DNA of 25,581 bases from JAHJGG01 sp041658785 (GTDB lineage: Bacteria > Patescibacteriota > Patescibacteriia > Magasanikbacterales > UBA922): the NCBI GenBank assembly GCA_041658785.1, contig JBAZZL010000015.1, positions 1-25,581 of the forward strand. Direction: 5' to 3'. Made by a program: the position numbers and the translations under genes. Within the stretch, counting starts at the first letter, position 1, and the number at the start of each line of letters is the position of its first letter. Below are positions 7,338-15,747 of the stretch, in pieces. The notes under the pieces were generated by a model, which worked only from the letters and a program-made list of their open reading frames with translations, was not told where the DNA came from and ran no database searches.

Positions 7338-8186
7338 ATGTTAATTGACACCCATTGCCACATTCAATTCAAAGCGTTCAGTCCGGATCGCGAAGAAATA
7401 ATCAAACGTTGCGCGGAAAAGAGCGTTATTTTGAATGTAGTTGGAACACAGCAGAGTACCAGTGAACAGGCGGTTGAATTGGCAAAAAAATATAAAAACA
7501 TTTACGCCACGATCGGCCTGCATCCGATTCATGGAGACGAAGTTGATGTGATTGAAGAGGGAAACGGTTTCAAAACGCGCGGCGAGGAATTTGATTCGGA
7601 TTTTTACGACGCGTTGATTCGTTCGTCGGACAAAGTAATTGCCGTGGGTGAAACCGGATTAGACGCTTATCACGTGCCAAAAGGGGAGCCGTTAAATCAG
7701 GTTTTGGACAAGCAGTGGAGTTTATTTTTACAGCATATGGAGCTGGCGCGGAAACATAATCTGCCCTTGGTGATTCATGTGAGAGAGGCGCACGAGGAGA
7801 TGATCAAAAGATTAAAAGATCAAAAGATCAAATATGGGGCGGTAGTCCATTGTTTCTCTGGTAATTGGGAACAGGCGCGGGAATATTTAAAATTGGGATT
7901 TTATTTAGGTTTTACCGGCGTGGTTACTTTTCCACCCAAAAAAACCAATCCGCAGCAACAGTTGGATTTGCTTGAGGTAATTAAAAAGATGCCTTTGGAT
8001 AAATTGCTAGTTGAAACTGACGCGCCATTTCTCGCGCCGCAAAAATACCGAGGCGAAAGATGCGAGCCGTGGATGGTGGAAGAGGTGGTAAAAAAGATTG
8101 GAGAGATCAAAGGGGTATCGGCCGATGAGGTAAAAGAAAAATCAACCATAAACGCAAAAAGCTTATTCAAAAAATTAAACCCTTAA
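7338..8186 (+). CDS. tatD: TatD family metal-dependent hydrolase (DNase)
   Basis: This 282-residue TIM-barrel metallohydrolase shows all TatD landmarks: H6-x-H8 in DTHCHI, GLHPIH (60-65), GETGLD with E105, H147 in VIHVRE, H171 in HCFSG and D228 in VETDAPFLAP. TatD proteins are cytosolic Mg-dependent 3'-5' exonucleases or deoxyribonucleases involved in DNA repair or degradation. About 10-20 residues around 74-90 form a slightly longer loop than in the E. coli protein. Five bases separate it from the downstream methyltransferase, so the two are likely co-transcribed. The upstream 39 bp consist of ATTCGT-type words like one arm of the intergenic repeats. Confidence 0.95.
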   Translation: MLIDTHCHIQFKAFSPDREEIIKRCAEKSVILNVVGTQQSTSEQAVELAKKYKNIYATIGLHPIHGDEVDVIEEGNGFKTRGEEFDSDFYDALIRSSDKVIAVGETGLDAYHVPKGEPLNQVLDKQWSLFLQHMELARKHNLPLVIHVREAHEEMIKRLKDQKIKYGAVVHCFSGNWEQAREYLKLGFYLGFTGVVTFPPKKTNPQQQLDLLEVIKKMPLDKLLVETDAPFLAPQKYRGERCEPWMVEEVVKKIGEIKGVSADEVKEKSTINAKSLFKKLNP

Positions 8187-8191
8187 ATTTT

Positions 8192-9061
8192 ATGATCCTT
8201 ACTACATCCAAAAGCAAAGATTATGAATTAATTGACTCTGGAGAAAAAGAAAAGCTGGAAAAATATGGAACGATTATCTTGTCAAGGCCGGATCCGCAGG
8301 CCTTGTGGGAGAAATCTAATCCGCCGGCATGGAATACAGCAGATGCTTTTTTTTCCAGAACTGACGAACGAGCCGGCTGGAGAATTAAGCCAAATGTCCC
8401 TGATCGATGGCAAATTGAGTTTGGCGGCCTTGAGCTCTGGATAAGACCGTCAGCATTCAAACACACCGGACTGTTTCCTGAACAACTTTCCAATTGGATA
8501 TGGATGCAAGAAAAGATTATCAGCGCCAATCGGCCAATTTCAGTATTAAATTTATTTGGCTATACCGGTGGAGCCACATTAGCCGCAGCCAAAGCAGGCG
8601 CGGAAGTCTGCCATGTTGATGGATCAAAAGCCGCAGTTGGCTGGGCAAAAGATAATGCAATATTATCAGGTTTATCAAACAAACCCATAAGATGGATTTT
8701 GGATGACGCGCGCAAGTTTGTCAAACGCGAACTTCGCCGCGGACGACAGTATCAGGGCATTATTATGGATCCGCCCGCCTTTGGGCATGGGCCGAATAAA
8801 GAACTTTGGAAAATAGAAGATCATTTTGTTTTACTGCTAAAAGATTGTATTGCTTTGTTGGATAAAAAGCCGCTCTTCGTTTTACTTAATGGTTATGCTT
8901 CTGGTTATTCATCTATTGCCTATCAAAATAATTTGCTGCCACTAGTCCATCGTTTCGGCGGTTCGGTAGAAGCTGGCGAATTGACCATCGCTGAATCAGG
9001 AGATTCTAAACGATTGTTACCGTGCGGCATTTTCGCGCGCTGGTCTGCTTCTATCCTTTAA
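8192..9061 (+). CDS. Class I SAM-dependent methyltransferase, RlmI/RlmK-like
   Basis: This 289-residue protein has a Rossmann methyltransferase domain: motif I LNLFGYTGGATL (about 119-130), acidic loop D143 in HVDGSK, DDAR (171-174) and motif IV DPPAFG (193-198). The DPPAFG motif and the N-terminal beta-rich region (about 60-100) match the Methyltrans_SAM group that includes the 23S rRNA cytosine-C5 and RlmK-like guanine methyltransferases. It lacks the PUA domain of RlmI. An RNA substrate is likely, but the exact position cannot be inferred. It is translationally close to tatD (5-nt gap). A 7-bp hairpin (TTGGCTA/TAGCCAA, 9073-9090) follows without a proper U-tract. Confidence 0.85.
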   Translation: MILTTSKSKDYELIDSGEKEKLEKYGTIILSRPDPQALWEKSNPPAWNTADAFFSRTDERAGWRIKPNVPDRWQIEFGGLELWIRPSAFKHTGLFPEQLSNWIWMQEKIISANRPISVLNLFGYTGGATLAAAKAGAEVCHVDGSKAAVGWAKDNAILSGLSNKPIRWILDDARKFVKRELRRGRQYQGIIMDPPAFGHGPNKELWKIEDHFVLLLKDCIALLDKKPLFVLLNGYASGYSSIAYQNNLLPLVHRFGGSVEAGELTIAESGDSKRLLPCGIFARWSASIL

Positions 9062-9116
9062 ATCAAGTAATTTTGGCTATTTATAGCCAAAAAAATACTT
9101 TTATCCCCTTATTTTA

Positions 9117-9145
9117 TTGACACCGAATCTTTCATTTGCTATACT
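9117..9145 (+). promoter_or_regulatory. Near-consensus extended -10 promoter for the large secreted protein
   Basis: TTGACA (9117-9122), exactly 17 bp, then TGC TATACT (9137-9145). The transcript would start near 9152. The in-frame TTG at 9136 lies upstream of this and cannot be the start, which supports the ATG at 9199. This is the strongest promoter in the window and suggests high expression. Confidence 0.85.
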
Positions 9146-9198
9146 TCTATGTTTTACTTAATCTAATCTCAATCTTAATCATCTTAACTTTTCGCTCT

Positions 9199-11196
9199 AT
9201 GACAAATCAAAAAAACAGAATCATCGTATCAGTGTTTGGAACGTTGGCTCTTTTGGCGTTTCTTGTGGCGCCGGCCATAGCTTCAGCCGCGGTTAAAACA
9301 CCATCAGTACGTTGCCCCGCTCAGACAACGGTAAACGACGGCGTTTACGAAATTTGTAATACAACCAAAGTAACGCATCAGGAAACGGGGATTTTACTTG
9401 TTAATAAAAGTCTGCCCGCGTTTAATGCTATACCAAGACAAGACCGCGCCGTTTTTGTGGTCAGTAATGCTGACGTGAAGTTAGTAATTTTAACAGCCGG
9501 TCAAACAAAAACCTTAACTTCAAAATTGAACGGCCGCCAGCTTCAGATCACTTATCAGGGAAGGATAAATCGCAATTCATACAGAATGGGATTCCAGATC
9601 GTCCCGCTTCCAGCGCCAGTTGCGATTACAGCCGCAAAAAATATCGCGTTCCCGGACGCGTCTGTATCAAACCCGACTGGCATTGTAGGGCAAACAAATG
9701 TTAAGGTTACCTCTCTCGTCATTACCGCAAATGATAGCAACATAGAGCAAGTTGTGATTGATGCCCTTTCGTTGGCTGATAACAATCCTCCTTTATCATG
9801 CGCTGGACAGTATATTGAAAACTTGTACTTTATGGATGAGGCGGGAAATAGACTGGGCTTGCAACCGTATCCTATCACTCTTCCGGATCATTGTCCTTCT
9901 GATGGCGGCAGATATTCGTATGGTTTTAGATTAAATGAAAGTCCGACTACGGCCGACACTATAATTCTTGAACCGGGGCAGTCATTTGTAGTCAATGTGT
10001 TTGCTGACTTGGTTCAAAGCATGCCGGGCCCAATTTCTCTGATGAAAATAAATACAGTTGAAGCTCATGGCCGGGTGAGCGGGCAAGACGCAACAATCTC
10101 TGATGCCAGTATTCCGCTGCAAGCGCAGTATATCGCGGCGTATGTTGTTGTTGAGGCGGGCAATCTTGCCGTCGGCGTTGATCCGAGCACACCATCAGCA
10201 AATAATTATCTGATGGGCGCGACGGATCAGACGGTCGCGAAGTTTAGATTTACCGCCGATGCTGCCGAAACAATTAACGTGGAGCAGTTGGTGGTAAGTT
10301 TTCGGCTAAGCCAAGGCGCCACCGGAACGATTAAGAATATTCGTTTAGTCAATGACGCGACCGGAGATTCAATCGGATCGGCTGTCGCGTCTCTTACTGA
10401 TTTTGTTAACGGCGTCTATTCTCCAATTTACAATTATTCTCACGCTGATTTTAATTTGCTACCCCTTCAGGTACCCCAAAATTCATCGGTTGTGATCGCG
10501 GTCAAAGCCGATTTTACCGGTTTTGAAGAAGGCGGATTTGACATTACCGGCTTCACGCTTACGCCCGGTTTGTTGGAAAGTTATTCAGATAGCGAGCCAA
10601 AAAGTTCTGTTACCGCCATTGGCGCTGGCTCAGGACAATCAATCACCCCGATAATCGGCGGATCAACCGGCAGCGGGTCGCGGCCCGGCGCTTTTGCCTC
10701 GCAATTGACTTTGTATCGCGCCAAACTTTTGGCCAACTGGAACGTGGATACGCCAATGGGCGCGGTTCCTAAAAGTTCTGAACAACTAATCGCCAAGTTT
10801 ACTATTAGCAATCTGCCAAATGTTGGTAATTATGTTGCCACAGTGCGAGCAATAAATATTGACCTTTCGTCCAACATTCAAAACACTCGTCCGCATCGTC
10901 TCCGCATTTACAAAGATTCAGCATCCGGGTCGCCTCTTGCCGACGTTGTTTTGAATGGCGAGGGAACATGGAACTTTTCCGATGTTTCTATTGCCGATGC
11001 CAATTTTGAAGATGTCTACATCAGCTCTGGCGCGTTCAAGACATTTTATGTTACATTAGATACGACTGACGCGAGAGTACACGATGCTCTTGGTGTCCGT
11101 CTTGGCGTTGGTGATATTTTCTGGTCCGATGGAGTGGTTAGCACAGACTTGATGGGTGGCAGTTTGCCGTTGAGTTACCGGACAATGGTTTATTGA
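9199..11196 (+). CDS. Large secreted beta-rich protein of unknown function (S-layer or surface candidate)
   Basis: The start at 9199 gives 665 residues with a classical signal peptide: short basic n-region (TNQKNR), hydrophobic core to about residue 26 and a probable AxA cleavage near ASA-AV. An upstream in-frame TTG (9136) lies ahead of the predicted transcription start and is rejected. The mature part is rich in Ser, Thr, Val and Ala. It contains several beta-sandwich-like modules with the recurring pattern (V/I)-A-K-F-(R/T)-(F/I) followed by V-x-x-(L/I/V) and a short RL-x-(N/K)D stretch (about residues 330-400 and 530-620), separated by a Gly/Ser linker (about 480-500). There is no LPXTG motif or C-terminal helix. 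A near-consensus promoter and a strong terminator make it an isolated, probably highly expressed gene. That fits a structural surface protein, but this is inference. Confidence 0.8.
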   Translation: MTNQKNRIIVSVFGTLALLAFLVAPAIASAAVKTPSVRCPAQTTVNDGVYEICNTTKVTHQETGILLVNKSLPAFNAIPRQDRAVFVVSNADVKLVILTAGQTKTLTSKLNGRQLQITYQGRINRNSYRMGFQIVPLPAPVAITAAKNIAFPDASVSNPTGIVGQTNVKVTSLVITANDSNIEQVVIDALSLADNNPPLSCAGQYIENLYFMDEAGNRLGLQPYPITLPDHCPSDGGRYSYGFRLNESPTTADTIILEPGQSFVVNVFADLVQSMPGPISLMKINTVEAHGRVSGQDATISDASIPLQAQYIAAYVVVEAGNLAVGVDPSTPSANNYLMGATDQTVAKFRFTADAAETINVEQLVVSFRLSQGATGTIKNIRLVNDATGDSIGSAVASLTDFVNGVYSPIYNYSHADFNLLPLQVPQNSSVVIAVKADFTGFEEGGFDITGFTLTPGLLESYSDSEPKSSVTAIGAGSGQSITPIIGGSTGSGSRPGAFASQLTLYRAKLLANWNVDTPMGAVPKSSEQLIAKFTISNLPNVGNYVATVRAINIDLSSNIQNTRPHRLRIYKDSASGSPLADVVLNGEGTWNFSDVSIADANFEDVYISSGAFKTFYVTLDTTDARVHDALGVRLGVGDIFWSDGVVSTDLMGGSLPLSYRTMVY

Positions 11197-11218
11197 TTGA
11201 AAGAACAAAAGTGTACAG

Positions 11219-11247
11219 ACCGTCCCGATTAGCGGGGCGGTTTTTTT
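11219..11247 (+). terminator. Strong intrinsic terminator after the secreted protein gene
   Basis: A 9-bp stem (ACCGTCCCG with CGGGGCGGT, one G-T pair), 5-nt loop and T7 tract. It isolates the secreted protein gene from the ATP synthase operon. Confidence 0.92.
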
Positions 11248-11273
11248 ATTCACATGGAAATTCTGAAAAAAAG

Positions 11274-11302
11274 TTGACTAATACGGATAAATTATGTAAA
11301 AT
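11274..11302 (+). promoter_or_regulatory. ATP synthase operon promoter
   Basis: TTGACT (11274-11279), 17-bp spacer, TAAAAT (11297-11302). The predicted transcription start is near 11309, about 24 nt before the atpZ ATG. A DnaA-box-like TTATTCACA (11246-11254) lies 19 bp upstream of the -35. Confidence 0.75.
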
Positions 11303-11332
11303 ATCCACGCTTTCCTTAAAAGAGTCAATTAC

Positions 11333-11608
11333 ATGCCACTCCTCCCCAAAGACCCAAAAGACCGTGCTTACATCAAATTCGCCTTCAAAATCATGGGCGA
11401 TTTCGGTGCGACGATTGCCGTGCCGGTAGTTTTGTTCGTGTTGATAGGGAAGTGGCTGGATGGCAAATATGGCACCGAGCCGTGGGTGACGATTCTTGGT
11501 TTTGTGTTGGCGGCGGCGCTGTCGGCGTGGACTATTTGGAAGAAAGCGAAGAGGTATGGGAGGGAGTATGAGGAAATTGATAAAAAACACGAAAGTAATT
11601 CTAACTAA
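11333..11608 (+). CDS. atpZ: AtpZ/AtpI-type F1Fo ATP synthase accessory protein
   Basis: This 91-residue protein with two predicted transmembrane helices (about 21-41 and 50-70) and a highly charged tail (K/R/E-rich, about 72-91) belongs to the AtpZ/AtpI family. Family hallmarks are the G-x-x-x-G pattern in helix 1 and the GKWLDGKYGT loop between the helices. AtpI/AtpZ proteins assist c-ring assembly or stability of the ATP synthase and form a Ca/Mg-related complex in Bacillus. It is the first gene after the operon promoter, as is usual for atpI/atpZ. No Shine-Dalgarno sequence is visible. Confidence 0.85.
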   Translation: MPLLPKDPKDRAYIKFAFKIMGDFGATIAVPVVLFVLIGKWLDGKYGTEPWVTILGFVLAAALSAWTIWKKAKRYGREYEEIDKKHESNSN

Positions 11609-11614
11609 CGATTT

Positions 11615-11735
11615 GTCAATTCACCTAATTCACCTAATTTCTAATTCACCTAATAAAATTCCCAATGTTTAATTTGAAATTATGTTATTGAAAATTTTAT
11701 TAGGTGAATTAGGTGAATTAGACAATTAGGTGAAT
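11615..11735. repeat. atpZ-atpB intercistronic hairpin (family A)
   Basis: Arms of about 45 bp contain three 9-bp AATTCACCT words on the left and AGGTGAATT words on the right. The inner 18 bp (11643-11660 with 11693-11710) match perfectly around a 32-nt loop. It begins 7 nt after the atpZ stop and ends 9 nt before the atpB ATG. Confidence 0.92.
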
Positions 11736-11744
11736 TATTAAACT

Positions 11745-12524
11745 ATGTCCACCTTCCACATCCCTCCCCTCGCCGCCGAACCGCTGTTTGAAATCGGCGG
11801 GATAACGATTACGAACACGATCGTGAACGCCTGGCTCGCGATTATTATTTTTTTTGTTCTGGGGATTTTGATCAAAAGAAATATTCGTTCCAAGCCGGGG
11901 AAATTGCAGAACGCGGCCGAATATATTCTGGAATTAGTTTTGCCGTATTTTGACCAAGTTACCGGAGATCGCAAAAAGACAATTAAGTTTCTGCCGATTG
12001 TCGGCGCGATCTTCTTTTTTATTTTGCTGTCAAACTGGCTGGGATTACTTCCCGGCACCGGCAGTATTCTGGTGGGGGAGAGTCCCTTGCTCCGTCCGGC
12101 CGCGACTGATTTGAATCTGAATCTGGCCATGGCGTTAGTTTCAGTCATCAGTTCGCACCTGTTTGGCTTTGCCGCGATTGGCTTTTTCTCGCATGTCGGC
12201 AAATTTGTTCAGTTGAAAAAATTATTTTCAAGCATCACCAAAGGCCCGCTCGCTATTTTTACCGCGTTCGTGGAATTATTTGTCGGCCTTTTGGAAATCA
12301 TCGCCGAAATCGCCAAAGTGTTATCGCTTTCCCTCAGGTTATTCGGCAATATCTTAGCCGGCGAAGTTTTGCTTTCAGTAATGGCCAGCTTGTTCGCCGC
12401 TTTAGTACCGGCGCCGTTTATGCTGTTGGAACTTTTGGTGGGCTTGATTCAAGCGAGCGTTTTTGCTATGCTAACGCTGGTTTATCTAGAAGTAGCGACT
12501 TCTGTCCCGCACGGCAATCATTGA
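11745..12524 (+). CDS. atpB: F1Fo ATP synthase subunit a
   Basis: This 259-residue membrane subunit forms the ion half-channels against the c-ring. The essential arginine is R198 in SLSLRLFGN, and the last helix carries the conserved Gln (Q236) in GLIQASVFAMLT. Five or six hydrophobic segments and the SNWLGLLPG motif (96-104) match the family, and the length is normal. It lies between hairpin families A and B. The ATG is preceded by an A/T-rich stretch without a Shine-Dalgarno sequence. Confidence 0.97.
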   Translation: MSTFHIPPLAAEPLFEIGGITITNTIVNAWLAIIIFFVLGILIKRNIRSKPGKLQNAAEYILELVLPYFDQVTGDRKKTIKFLPIVGAIFFFILLSNWLGLLPGTGSILVGESPLLRPAATDLNLNLAMALVSVISSHLFGFAAIGFFSHVGKFVQLKKLFSSITKGPLAIFTAFVELFVGLLEIIAEIAKVLSLSLRLFGNILAGEVLLSVMASLFAALVPAPFMLLELLVGLIQASVFAMLTLVYLEVATSVPHGNH

Positions 12525-12526
12525 TG

Positions 12527-12640
12527 CTTACGGATAACGGATAATCCTGATTTACGGATGACGATGTCATAATATTCGTAAATCAGGATTATCCGTAATC
12601 GGTAAGTATCCGTAAATCAGTGTTATCCGTTATCCGTAAG
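12527..12640. repeat. atpB-atpE intercistronic hairpin (family B)
   Basis: A 33-bp arm (12527-12559) pairs with 12608-12640 with only two mismatches. A third, central copy of the right-arm sequence (TAAATCAGGATTATCCGTAA, from 12578) offers an alternative pairing partner, so two mutually exclusive folds are possible. It starts 2 nt after the atpB stop codon. The left arm contains three ACGGA words. Confidence 0.95.
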
Positions 12641-12715
12641 TTAATAATTGTTGTCGTTCCGCGAAGTAAAAAATTTTTCCCTTCGACGGTACTGGCAACG
12701 TAAGATTTATTCACT

Positions 12716-12949
12716 ATGTTTCAAGGACTAGAACACGAATCAGTCGTGGTGCTCGCCAAAGCGTTCACCATGGGGATCGGGACGATCGGCCCGGCCCTCG
12801 GCATCGGCAAATTGGTGTCGAAAGCCATGGAAGCGATCGGCCGCAATCCGGAGGCATCGGGAAAAATTTTCGTCCCCATGCTCCTCGGCGCCGCGTTCGC
12901 CGAAGCCATCGCGATTTACGCGTTGGTGGTGGTATTCACCTTGAGTTAA
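12716..12949 (+). CDS. atpE: F1Fo ATP synthase subunit c (proton type)
   Basis: This 77-residue hairpin of two transmembrane helices forms the rotor ring. The polar loop has RNPEA (43-47), and the ion-binding carboxylate is E63 in helix 2 (AFAEAIAIYAL). Sodium-type rings have Gln in helix 1 and Ser/Thr directly after the Glu. Here helix 1 reads GPALGIG with Ile at the Gln position and Ala follows the Glu, so H+ coupling is inferred. A 75-nt unpaired spacer lies between hairpin B and the start, longer than at the other junctions, perhaps to allow the high translation needed for this multicopy subunit. Confidence 0.97.
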   Translation: MFQGLEHESVVVLAKAFTMGIGTIGPALGIGKLVSKAMEAIGRNPEASGKIFVPMLLGAAFAEAIAIYALVVVFTLS

Positions 12950-12956
12950 TGATATT

Positions 12957-12981
12957 GACGGATGTCTGTATGATGTCCGTC
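12957..12981 (+). promoter_or_regulatory. Small hairpin just after atpE
   Basis: A 6-bp stem (GACGGA with TCCGTC, 13-nt loop) followed by only TTT, starting 7 nt after the atpE stop. It could partially attenuate transcription or protect the atpE 3' end; the short U-run argues against full termination. Confidence 0.35.
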
Positions 12982-13008
12982 TTTATGAGAACTGAAGAAA
13001 GTTAGCCA

Positions 13009-13110
13009 AAGATTAAAAGATTGTAAGGCTTGTCCCGAGCGGAGCCGAGGGATTAAAAGATTATTTGAAACCAATTCGTAATCTTTCAATCTTTTAATCT
13101 TACAATCTTA
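13009..13110. repeat. atpE-atpF intercistronic repeat (family C)
   Basis: AGATTAAAAGATTG (13010-13023) and a second GATTAAAAGATT (13051-13062) are both complementary to CAATCTTTTAATCT (13087-13100). Two alternative hairpins are therefore possible. A GTCCCGAGCGGAGCCGAGG stretch like that at 5270-5307 is embedded in the loop. Confidence 0.85.
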
Positions 13111-13121
13111 CTTACGTTTGT

Positions 13122-13670
13122 ATGTCCCAAACCAATAAAATTACCACCGAAGCGACGTTGCAAGAAGGTAAAAGCGAATCCATCGCCGCCTCGCTCGGCC
13201 TCAATCTTAATTTATTTATTTTTCAGCTGATCAATTTCGCCATTGTCGCGGCGATTGTGTGGTGGTTGATTTTGAAGCCCTTGGTCAAAAAAATGCAAGA
13301 GCGCCAAGAGATGGTGGAGAAAAGCGTGGAAGACGCGAAACGGATTGAAGCCAATTTGCAGACCAGCGAAGCGAAATTTCAAGAAAAAATTGATGAAGGA
13401 AAAGTGGAAGCGAACAAAATCATTGCCAAAGCCGGCGAAGAAGCGGAAGTTCAGGGCGAAAAACTGCGCGAAAAAGCCCGCGCCGATGTGGAACAGCTGA
13501 TCAAGCAGGCGAAGGTTAAAATCGGTGAAGAGAAAGAGAAGATGACGGTTGAACTGCGGCGGGAGACGGGGGAGTTGGTGATTGCGGCGTTGGAGAAGGT
13601 TTTGGATAAGACGATGGATAAAGAAAAAGATCGTGAACTGGTTGAAGAGGTTTTAAAAAAATTGAAGTGA
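13122..13670 (+). CDS. atpF: F1Fo ATP synthase subunit b
   Basis: This 182-residue peripheral-stalk subunit has an N-terminal transmembrane helix (about 28-48, ending in WWLILKPL) followed by a long, highly charged coiled coil (about 50-182) rich in K, E and A. A roughly 25-residue polar extension precedes the membrane helix, longer than in E. coli AtpF (156 residues). The conserved P after the helix (KPLVKKMQERQE) is present. Only one b gene is found, so a homodimeric stalk is likely. It is flanked by repeats C and D. Confidence 0.95.
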   Translation: MSQTNKITTEATLQEGKSESIAASLGLNLNLFIFQLINFAIVAAIVWWLILKPLVKKMQERQEMVEKSVEDAKRIEANLQTSEAKFQEKIDEGKVEANKIIAKAGEEAEVQGEKLREKARADVEQLIKQAKVKIGEEKEKMTVELRRETGELVIAALEKVLDKTMDKEKDRELVEEVLKKLK

Positions 13671-13674
13671 ATTT

Positions 13675-13756
13675 AATAGAACACGGATTGAACGAATTAA
13701 ACGAATCAAAACGAATCCGTTAAAATCCGTTAAATTCGTTTCATCCGTGTTCTATT
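13675..13756. repeat. atpF-atpH intercistronic hairpin, family D copy 2
   Basis: 82 bp, the same length and outer ends (AATAGAACACGG / CCGTGTTCTATT) as the copy at 4597-4678, with a few internal substitutions on both arms. It starts 4 nt after the atpF stop codon and ends 6 nt before the atpH ATG. Confidence 0.95.
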
Positions 13757-13762
13757 CTGTCT

Positions 13763-14146
13763 ATGAAAAATACAAATACACAATACGCGGTTGCTTTATA
13801 CGAAGTTACCAAGGACTTAATTGGTGCCGATTTAACCGCGGCTATTGAAAATTTTGTCAAAGTCCTATCGCGCGATCACAAACTGCGCCAAGCAAACGCG
13901 ATTATCGCGGAATTTGAACGGTACGCGAAGAAGCAGGCGGGCGTGGTGAGCATTGAAATTACTTCCGCCGGCAAGTTAGACAATGCGGTAACCAATAAAA
14001 TTAAAAAAGTGTTTGGCGATAAGGTTGAAGCGGAGGAGATGGTGGATAAGAGTTTGATTGGGGGCGTGAGGATTATGACGGAGGATAGGATATTGGATGG
14101 AAGTATTAAAACACAGTTGCAAAATATGAAACGGCAACTGGTTTAG
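13763..14146 (+). CDS. atpH: F1Fo ATP synthase subunit delta (short form)
   Basis: This 127-residue delta subunit connects the peripheral stalk to the alpha3beta3 head. The C-terminal signature is clear: VDKSLIGGVRI (about 93-103) and DRILDGSIKTQL (107-118). It is about 50 residues shorter than typical delta (about 175), with a reduced N-terminal helical bundle. Both ends look intact (natural start after hairpin D, normal C-terminus), so this seems a lineage-specific compact form rather than a broken gene. Confidence 0.92.
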   Translation: MKNTNTQYAVALYEVTKDLIGADLTAAIENFVKVLSRDHKLRQANAIIAEFERYAKKQAGVVSIEITSAGKLDNAVTNKIKKVFGDKVEAEEMVDKSLIGGVRIMTEDRILDGSIKTQLQNMKRQLV

Positions 14147-14152
14147 AATCGC

Positions 14153-14240
14153 TAGATAGGAACACGAATTGAACGAATTAAACGGATCAAAACGAATTCG
14201 TTCAAATTCGTTAAATTCGTTTAATCCGTGTATCTATCTA
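14153..14240. repeat. atpH-atpA intercistronic hairpin, family D copy 3
   Basis: An 88-bp variant of the D element with the same AACGAATTCGTT centre. The outermost ends are TAGATAG/CTATCTA instead of AATAGA/TCTATT, and both arms carry the change, so pairing at the base is kept. It starts 6 nt after the atpH stop. Confidence 0.93.
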
Positions 14241-14256
14241 ACCAATTTTATCAAGT

Positions 14257-15747
14257 ATGAGCACCCAAACCATCATCAACGAATTGAAAAAGAACATCGC
14301 CTCTTTTGAAAAAACCGTGCAAGTGGAAGAAATTGGCGCGGTGATTGAAGTCGGCGACGGCATCGCCCGCATGAACGGATTAACCAAATGTCAGTCGCAG
14401 GAAATGCTTGAATTTCCCGGCAATACTTTTGGCGTCGCCCTGAACTTGGAAGAAGAAACCGTCGGCGCCATTATTTTGGGAGATTATCATCATATAAAAG
14501 AGGGCGATATTGTCAAGCGCACCGGCAAAATTCTTTCCGTACCTGTAGGCGAGGCGATGATCGGCCGCGTCGTTAATACACTAGGTCAGCCAGTAGATGG
14601 CAAAGGAGAGATTAAGGCTAGCAAGTTTTACCCAATGGAACGCATTGCTCCGGGCGTAATGACGAGACAGCCGGTAACCAGGCCGGTGCAGACTGGCATC
14701 AAAGCGATTGACGCGCTTATCCCAATTGGACGCGGACAGCGCGAATTGATTATCGGGGACCGGCAGACCGGCAAGACCGCGGTGGCGATTGACGCGATTA
14801 TCAATCAGAAGGGCAAGGATATGATCTGCATTTATGTTGCCGTGGGCCAAAAAGAATCCAAGGTCGCCCGCATTATGGCAGAGCTGGAAAAGCATGGCGC
14901 CATGGAATATACCATCATCGTCATTGCCGGAGCATCTGACCCCGCGCCAATGACCTACCTAGCGCCTTACGCGGGCGTGGCTATGGCCGAGTATTTTGCT
15001 GATCAGGGCAAAGATGTGTTGTGCGTTTATGATGACTTAACTAAACAGGCCTGGGCTTACCGCGAGATTTCACTTTTGCTCCGCCGTCCGCCGGGACGCG
15101 AGGCCTATCCGGGCGATGTGTTTTATTTACATTCTCGTTTGCTGGAACGCGCCTGTTGCTTGAACAAAGAAAACGGCGGCGGCTCCATTACCGCGCTCCC
15201 GATTATTGAAACCCAGGCCGGCGATGTTACCGCTTACATTCCCACGAACGTCATCTCCATCACCGACGGCCAGATCTTTTTGGAAACCGATTTATTTTAC
15301 AAAGGCATCCGGCCGGCTTTGAACGTCGGGCTATCCGTCTCCCGCGTCGGCGGCGCGGCGCAGATTAAGTCCATGAAAAAAGTCGCCGGCAAATTAAAAT
15401 TATCCCTGGCGCAGTTTAGAGAACTGGAAGCTTTTTCCCAGTTCGCGAGTGATCTTGATCCGGAAACAAAAAAGCAAATCAGCCGAGGACAGCGATTGAC
15501 CGAGCTTTTGAAACAACCGCAATATTCGCCAGTGCCGGTAGCCGAACAGATTGCCGCGATTTACGCGGTGTCCAATGGCTATTGGGATGAAGTGGAAGTC
15601 AAGAATATTCCGGAGACAGAGAAGAAGTTTGTGGGGTTTATGAGGAAGTCCAAGTCTGTTTTGCTTGAAAAATTGGCAGGAGGGGATTGGGATGATGATA
15701 TAGAAAAAAAACTTAAGTCGGCATGTGAAGAATTTAACAAGAGTTAA
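14257..15747 (+). CDS. atpA: F1Fo ATP synthase subunit alpha
   Basis: This 496-residue F1 subunit carries the non-catalytic nucleotide sites. Walker A is GDRQTGKT (167-174); the alpha-specific segments VSRVGGAAQIKSMKK and LLRRPPGREAYPGDVFYLHSRLLERA, including the arginine finger region, are intact. The length is slightly below the 500-510 typical for bacteria. The hairpin after it begins within its own TAA stop codon. Confidence 0.98.
   Translation: MSTQTIINELKKNIASFEKTVQVEEIGAVIEVGDGIARMNGLTKCQSQEMLEFPGNTFGVALNLEEETVGAIILGDYHHIKEGDIVKRTGKILSVPVGEAMIGRVVNTLGQPVDGKGEIKASKFYPMERIAPGVMTRQPVTRPVQTGIKAIDALIPIGRGQRELIIGDRQTGKTAVAIDAIINQKGKDMICIYVAVGQKESKVARIMAELEKHGAMEYTIIVIAGASDPAPMTYLAPYAGVAMAEYFADQGKDVLCVYDDLTKQAWAYREISLLLRRPPGREAYPGDVFYLHSRLLERACCLNKENGGGSITALPIIETQAGDVTAYIPTNVISITDGQIFLETDLFYKGIRPALNVGLSVSRVGGAAQIKSMKKVAGKLKLSLAQFRELEAFSQFASDLDPETKKQISRGQRLTELLKQPQYSPVPVAEQIAAIYAVSNGYWDEVEVKNIPETEKKFVGFMRKSKSVLLEKLAGGDWDDDIEKKLKSACEEFNKS

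Noticed and set aside
9136..9198. TTG start extending the large secreted protein by 21 residues
   Set aside because: It overlaps the -10 box and lies upstream of the predicted transcription start; the ATG at 9199 gives a clean signal peptide.
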